Below, in pieces: positions 6,103 to 9,308 of a stretch of DNA of 9,308 nucleotides. The stretch comes from DATAFT01 sp035544635 (GTDB taxonomy: Bacteria; Acidobacteriota; Thermoanaerobaculia; Multivoradales; Multivoraceae): contig DATKDQ010000092.1 of the NCBI GenBank assembly GCA_035544635.1, positions 1-9,308 on the forward strand, read 5' to 3'. A program made the translations under genes and the position numbers. Positions within the stretch are counted from its first letter, which is position 1, and each line of letters starts with the position of its first letter. The notes under the pieces were generated by a model that saw only the letters and a program-made list of their open reading frames with translations, did no database searches and was not told the origin of the DNA.

Positions 6103-7269
6103 GTGCGACGCGTACTGTTCTGGTCATCGATCGTTGGAGGGGTCGCGCTGATCTCCGCGTGCGCGACCCCCGTTCTCCTGGGCTGGACCGCCCCGCCCGC
6201 GCAGGCACGGCAGGCGGCGGAGAGCGCGCTGGGCAAGGCGCGCGACGCCGGCGCCCGCGACTGGGCTCCGGAGCTCCTTCGCCGCGCCGAGACCACGATG
6301 CGTCTCAACCTCGCCGAGGAGCGTCGCCAGAGCCAGCGCCCGCTGCCGCTGCGCGACTTCAGCGTGGCGCGCGCCGGGTTCGGCCGCGTCGAGCGAGAGG
6401 CGGCGACGGCGAAGAGCGAAGCCGCCCGGCGCGCGTCGCGGGCCGAGGTCCATGCCGCCGACCAGCTCGCGTCGACCGCGGCGGCGCTCGACGAGGCCGC
6501 GGAGGTGCTCGCCGCCGTCGGACTTCAGGTCGATCTGCGCGGCCGGCTGGCGCGAGCGCGGATCCTGTTCGAGGAGGCCCGCCTCCGGTTCGCCGCCGGC
6601 GAGTACCCGCTCGCGCGCGACCGCGCCGCTCTCGCCGAGGCCCAGGCCCGCGGCGTCGTCGGCCGAGCGACGGCGATGATGGAACGCTACGTCGACGCCG
6701 GCGAGGTCGCTCGCTGGCAGCGCTGGATCGACGAGGCGATCCGCTGGTCGAAGCGCACCGGCGAGCCGGCGATCGTCGTCAGCAAGGACGACCACCGGCT
6801 CACGCTCTACGTCGAAGGCCGCGCGGTGCACACCTATCCGGCCGACATCGGCCTCAACAACCTGACCGGAAAGGTGCGATCGGGAGATCATGCCACCCCC
6901 GAGGGCCGCTACAAGGTGACGTCGAAGCGCGGCATCGGTCAGACCGCCTTCTACAAGGCGCTGATGCTCGACTACCCGAACCGGGACGACCGCAAGCGGT
7001 TCGAGGAGCTGCGCCGCAGGGGCCAGGTGCCGCGCGGCGCCGGTCCAGGCAGCCTGATCGAGATCCACGGCGACGGTGGGCGCGACCAGGACTGGACCCG
7101 CGGCTGCGTGGCGGTCTCGAACTCTCACATGGACGAACTCTTCGCCAAGGTGCGCGTGGGCACTCCGGTGACGATCGTCGGTGGCCGCGGCGAGGGCGGT
7201 GTGTTCTCGACCCTGGTGCGCAACTATGCGGCGGTGAGCGATGGAAGTGACGACGCGACCGTCGATTGA
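6103..7269 (+). CDS. Lipoprotein L,D-transpeptidase (YkuD domain) with N-terminal helical module
   Basis: A 388-residue YkuD-family enzyme, which forms 3-3 peptidoglycan crosslinks or attaches proteins to the wall in the periplasm. The GTG at 6103 is chosen because GGGAGG (6093-6098) lies 4 nt upstream and it gives an ideal lipoprotein signal, MRRVLFWSSIVGGVALISAC, with lipidated C20. GTGs at 5977 and 5983 would add 40 or more residues and lie inside a hairpin. Residues 25-205 are Ala/Arg/Glu-rich helices resembling the lipoprotein encoded at 5349. The YkuD domain spans about 222-360: AIVVSKDDHRLTLYVEG, HATPEG (263-268), IEIHGDGG with H322, and RGCVAVSN with catalytic C335. The end overlaps the next gene by 29 bp, so they form one operon. 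No promoter is visible between the terminator and the start. Confidence 0.9.
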   Translation: MRRVLFWSSIVGGVALISACATPVLLGWTAPPAQARQAAESALGKARDAGARDWAPELLRRAETTMRLNLAEERRQSQRPLPLRDFSVARAGFGRVEREAATAKSEAARRASRAEVHAADQLASTAAALDEAAEVLAAVGLQVDLRGRLARARILFEEARLRFAAGEYPLARDRAALAEAQARGVVGRATAMMERYVDAGEVARWQRWIDEAIRWSKRTGEPAIVVSKDDHRLTLYVEGRAVHTYPADIGLNNLTGKVRSGDHATPEGRYKVTSKRGIGQTAFYKALMLDYPNRDDRKRFEELRRRGQVPRGAGPGSLIEIHGDGGRDQDWTRGCVAVSNSHMDELFAKVRVGTPVTIVGGRGEGGVFSTLVRNYAAVSDGSDDATVD

Positions 7270-8011
7270 CCCGCTGGCACGGGCGGCGTTCGCGACCGCT
7301 CCCGCTCGACGTCCACGCTTCGACCGACTGCCGGCCGTGGTGGCCGCCGCGGCCAGCCTGATCGCCGCGGCGGTGGGAGGCGGCGTGCTGATGGCGCTCG
7401 TCGGCGCCTGGGCGGGAGGCTACCGCTACCAGCCGCTGGCCCAGGCGCTCGCTGCTCGAGCGCCTGCCGCGACCGCGACCGAGGCGGCGGCGCCCGCCGA
7501 CCCGGCCGCGCTGCGGAAGCTCGAGGGCGAGCACCGGAGGTTGGTGGCGGCGCTCGAACGCAGGACGCCTCGAGGCAGCTACATCGTCGTCGATCGCACC
7601 AACAACCTGCTCTACCTCCGCAACTCGGACCAGGTGCTGCTCGACACCATCTGCTCGGCTGGGTCGGGAAGCATCCTCAAGGACCCCGCCGGCAACCGCA
7701 CCTGGGTGTTCGACACGCCGCGAGGCGTTCACCGCGTGATCACGATCCTGAAGAATCCGGTCTGGCGCAAGCCCGACTGGGCATTCATCGAGGAGGGGAG
7801 GCCCATCCCCAAGGATCCCCGAGAGCGCTTCGAAGCCGGCACCCTGGGTGAATACGGTCTCTACTTTGGAGACGGCTTCCTCATCCACGGCACGCTGTAC
7901 GAGCGGCTGCTGGGGCGCAACGTGACCCACGGCTGCATCCGCCTCGGCAAGAAGGACCTGCGCCAGGTGGTCGAGGCCTCGAGGATCGGCTCGCAGATCT
8001 ACATCTTCTGA
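7241..8011 (+). CDS. Membrane-anchored L,D-transpeptidase (YkuD domain)
   Basis: A 256-residue second YkuD enzyme. The N terminus is cytoplasmic, with one membrane segment at about 31-57, a short Ala/Pro linker, a helix (about 88-107), and a periplasmic YkuD domain at about 112-256. Visible motifs are YIVVDRTNNLLYL (the usual first strands), TPRGVH, FLIHGT with H216, and THGCIRL with catalytic C232. The C terminus SQIYIF is typical of the family's last strand. The ATG at 7241 overlaps the preceding gene by 29 bp and has only a weak GGTGAG upstream, which suggests translational coupling; a GTG at 7247 is possible. The domain is closer to the ErfK/YbiS-like THGCIRL type than the preceding RGCVAVSN enzyme, so the two probably differ in substrate or acceptor. 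They are not simple copies. Confidence 0.9.
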   Translation: MEVTTRPSIDPLARAAFATAPARRPRFDRLPAVVAAAASLIAAAVGGGVLMALVGAWAGGYRYQPLAQALAARAPAATATEAAAPADPAALRKLEGEHRRLVAALERRTPRGSYIVVDRTNNLLYLRNSDQVLLDTICSAGSGSILKDPAGNRTWVFDTPRGVHRVITILKNPVWRKPDWAFIEEGRPIPKDPRERFEAGTLGEYGLYFGDGFLIHGTLYERLLGRNVTHGCIRLGKKDLRQVVEASRIGSQIYIF

Positions 8012-8850
8012 GCCACGCCACGAACGCCGCGCACACATCGCCCGTCCTCCGCCGACCCGGACGGGGTCGGACCGGGCTTCCGGCGCTGGCCGTCGCCCTG
8101 CTCGCGATCTGGTCACCCCCGCCGGCACGGGCCGCGGGCGAGACCACGGCCGACGAGCTCGCCGCGCGCAACGACTCGCTGCGCCGCGAGCTCGAGCTGG
8201 CGCAGGGCGACGCGTTCTATCTGCGGCTCGACCCCGGCGCGTCCGTCCTGACGCTCCTGTACCGGGGCGCGCCACTGCGCGAAACGCCGATCGTGAGCGC
8301 CGAGATCGGCGATCCACGCGCTCGGGTCGGCGGCGGGAAGCGCGAGCCGATCGACCTCCACGCGATCTGGTCCGGCGGTACGCTCGCGCCGCCCCGCGGC
8401 GACGTTCGCGAGGAGGTGGTGCCCCCGCCGGTCGCAGGCGATGTGGACGACGGCGACCGCGATGGCTCGTCGGGCGCCGCGCAGGGCGAGTTCCTCGAGG
8501 GAGACGAGTCGGTCGAGGGCGGGGAGGAGCCGGAGGTGGAGGAGGTCGAGATCCCCAAGACCCCGGAGGAGCTCTACCTGGTCCCGCCGTCCTACGAGAT
8601 CCGCTTCCAGGAGGGCCTCACGATCGAGATCGTGCGCGCCGAGGGCGCCGAGGCGCCGGCGGCCGCGCCGTCGCACCAGCCCGGCTTCTTCGAACGGCTG
8701 GCGCGCTGGGCGCGGCGCCTGAGCCTCTCGCGTCCCGAGGGCGAGCGCGCGCGCCTGCGGCTGGTTCTCGCCTCGGACGATGCCGATCGCCTGTTCCGGT
8801 CGCTGCCGCCGGACGTGAAGCTCCTGATCCGGCGTTCGGCGACAGATTGA
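8008..8850 (+). CDS. Exported protein of unknown function, third gene of the L,D-transpeptidase operon (probable CTG start)
   Basis: The frame is open from 7852 but has no ATG, GTG or TTG before a GTG at 8293, yet 8060-8292 clearly codes. It gives a signal peptide (core LPALAVALLAIW, cleavage ARA-AG near residue 42 from 8008), a short charged helix DELAARNDSLRRELELA, then strands AFYLRLDPGASVLTLLYRG. A CTG at 8008 overlaps the previous stop as CTGA, the spacing expected for coupled genes, so it is my preferred start (280 residues). Starting at 8293 would remove the export signal and has no ribosome site. The middle is acidic and Gly/Pro-rich, followed by PKTPEELYLVPPSYEIRF and a basic C-terminal region. 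The first strands resemble the opening of YkuD domains, but no HxG or catalytic Cys follows. The family is not recognised. Its position implies a helper role for the two transpeptidases (inference). Confidence 0.72.
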   Translation: MSHATNAAHTSPVLRRPGRGRTGLPALAVALLAIWSPPPARAAGETTADELAARNDSLRRELELAQGDAFYLRLDPGASVLTLLYRGAPLRETPIVSAEIGDPRARVGGGKREPIDLHAIWSGGTLAPPRGDVREEVVPPPVAGDVDDGDRDGSSGAAQGEFLEGDESVEGGEEPEVEEVEIPKTPEELYLVPPSYEIRFQEGLTIEIVRAEGAEAPAAAPSHQPGFFERLARWARRLSLSRPEGERARLRLVLASDDADRLFRSLPPDVKLLIRRSATD

Positions 8851-8852
8851 AG

Positions 8853-8868
8853 GCGCGAAGCTTCGCGC
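8853..8868. terminator. Perfect 16-bp palindrome between convergent genes
   Basis: GCGCGAAGCTTCGCGC is fully self-complementary and begins 2 nt after the stop of the exported-protein gene. It may act with the adjacent hairpin as part of a bidirectional terminator. It lacks a loop and a T-run, so on its own it would be weak. Confidence 0.4.
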
Positions 8869-8872
8869 GGGT

Positions 8873-8894
8873 GGCACCGGGGCGTGCCGGTGCC
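8873..8894. terminator. Hairpin between convergent genes, likely bidirectional terminator
   Basis: GGCACCGG (8873-8880) and CCGGTGCC (8887-8894) form a perfect 8-bp stem with a 6-nt loop. It lies between the ends of two converging genes, 15 nt from the hydrolase stop. No T-run is present on either strand. Confidence 0.5.
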
Positions 8895-8909
8895 TCGAGA
8901 CGGATCCGA

Positions 8910-9308
8910 TCACCGTAACTCGATGCGGCGCAGGAACGAGGTCATCGCGTCGAGGACCGCGGCCGGGTGCGCGGCGTGCGGCGCGTGGCCGCAGGGAGCG
9001 GGGAGGATCGAGGTCTCGACCGGGGCGCCGGCGCCGGCGCGGATGGCGTCGACCTGGCTCATCGTGCCATAGGGGTCGTCCTCGCCCTGGACGACGAGCA
9101 GCGGGACCCGGATGCGCTCGAGCAATGCTTCGATGTTCCAGCTCGCGAAGCCGGGGTCGAGCCAGACATCGTGAAAGCCCCAGAACGCGACGTCGACGTT
9201 GGCGCCGTGATGGCGCTCGAGCCGGCGGCGGAGGTCGCCCGCGCGAAACGCGTCGCCGGCGCGGCGGATGCTCGCGAGCGTCACCTCCTCGACCAGCACG
9301 TGCGGCGC
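8910..9308 (-). CDS. Alpha/beta hydrolase, C-terminal part (5' end outside window)
   Basis: 132 codons ending in TGA (complement of 8910-8912), open through the right edge (APHVLVEE...). The motifs are those of the C-terminal half of an alpha/beta hydrolase. They include a cap-like helix region with HHGANVDVAFWGFHDVWLDP, the strand VPLLVVQGEDDPYGT carrying the acid of the catalytic triad (one of the Asp residues), and LPAPCGHAPH with the catalytic His. The nucleophile elbow is beyond the window. The GTG at 9299 is internal and not a real start. The gene converges on the transpeptidase operon and shows no link to wall synthesis. The substrate cannot be told. Confidence 0.85.
   Translation of the reverse strand, partial: APHVLVEEVTLASIRRAGDAFRAGDLRRRLERHHGANVDVAFWGFHDVWLDPGFASWNIEALLERIRVPLLVVQGEDDPYGTMSQVDAIRAGAGAPVETSILPAPCGHAPHAAHPAAVLDAMTSFLRRIELR

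Noticed and set aside
6854..8317. 487-codon minus-strand frame opposite the transpeptidases, with a similar 266-codon frame at 8113-8913
   Set aside because: Both lie antisense to genes with clear YkuD motifs or a signal peptide, and neither has a ribosome site or recognisable motifs.

Overview
The window is GC-rich bacterial DNA. It has two predicted lipobox lipoproteins, a sigma-54-type activator with a matching sigma-54 promoter, class A PBP and L,D-transpeptidase genes, and mostly GTG starts. This points to a Gram-negative, outer-membrane-bearing bacterium, perhaps from a high-GC lineage such as Acidobacteriota or Myxococcota. The sequence has no marker that fixes the phylum, so that placement is only an impression. 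There are no RNA genes, insertion sequences or CRISPR arrays.

Layout. (1) Positions 1-3198, minus strand: the N-terminal 1066 codons of a very large class A penicillin-binding protein (GT51 glycosyltransferase plus transpeptidase), cut by the left edge. (2) 3199-3521: divergent intergenic region ending in a near-consensus sigma-70 promoter whose -10 box sits inside a palindrome. (3) 3522-5041, plus: a possible 27-codon leaderless leader peptide, coupled by a GTGA overlap to a sigma-54 activator with a degenerate receiver domain. (4) 5042-5348: two inverted repeats, a textbook -24/-12 sigma-54 promoter (5195-5210) and a hairpin-rich leader. (5) 5349-5954: a small alanine-rich helical lipoprotein. 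(6) 5955-6102: two terminator-like hairpins. (7) 6103-8850: three tightly packed genes, namely a lipoprotein L,D-transpeptidase, a membrane-anchored L,D-transpeptidase, and an exported protein that has no ATG/GTG/TTG start for its N-terminal part. (8) 8851-8909: convergent hairpins. (9) 8910-9308, minus: the C-terminal end of an unrelated alpha/beta hydrolase.

Interpretation. The locus looks like a peptidoglycan and envelope module. A class A PBP makes 4-3 crosslinked wall, two YkuD enzymes make 3-3 crosslinks or attach proteins to the wall, and a helical lipoprotein shares a recognisable module with the first YkuD enzyme. The strongest regulatory inference is that the activator at 3602-5041 drives the lipoprotein gene from the sigma-54 promoter immediately downstream of it. 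Its receiver domain lacks the phospho-acceptor aspartate, so the input signal is probably not classical phosphorelay.
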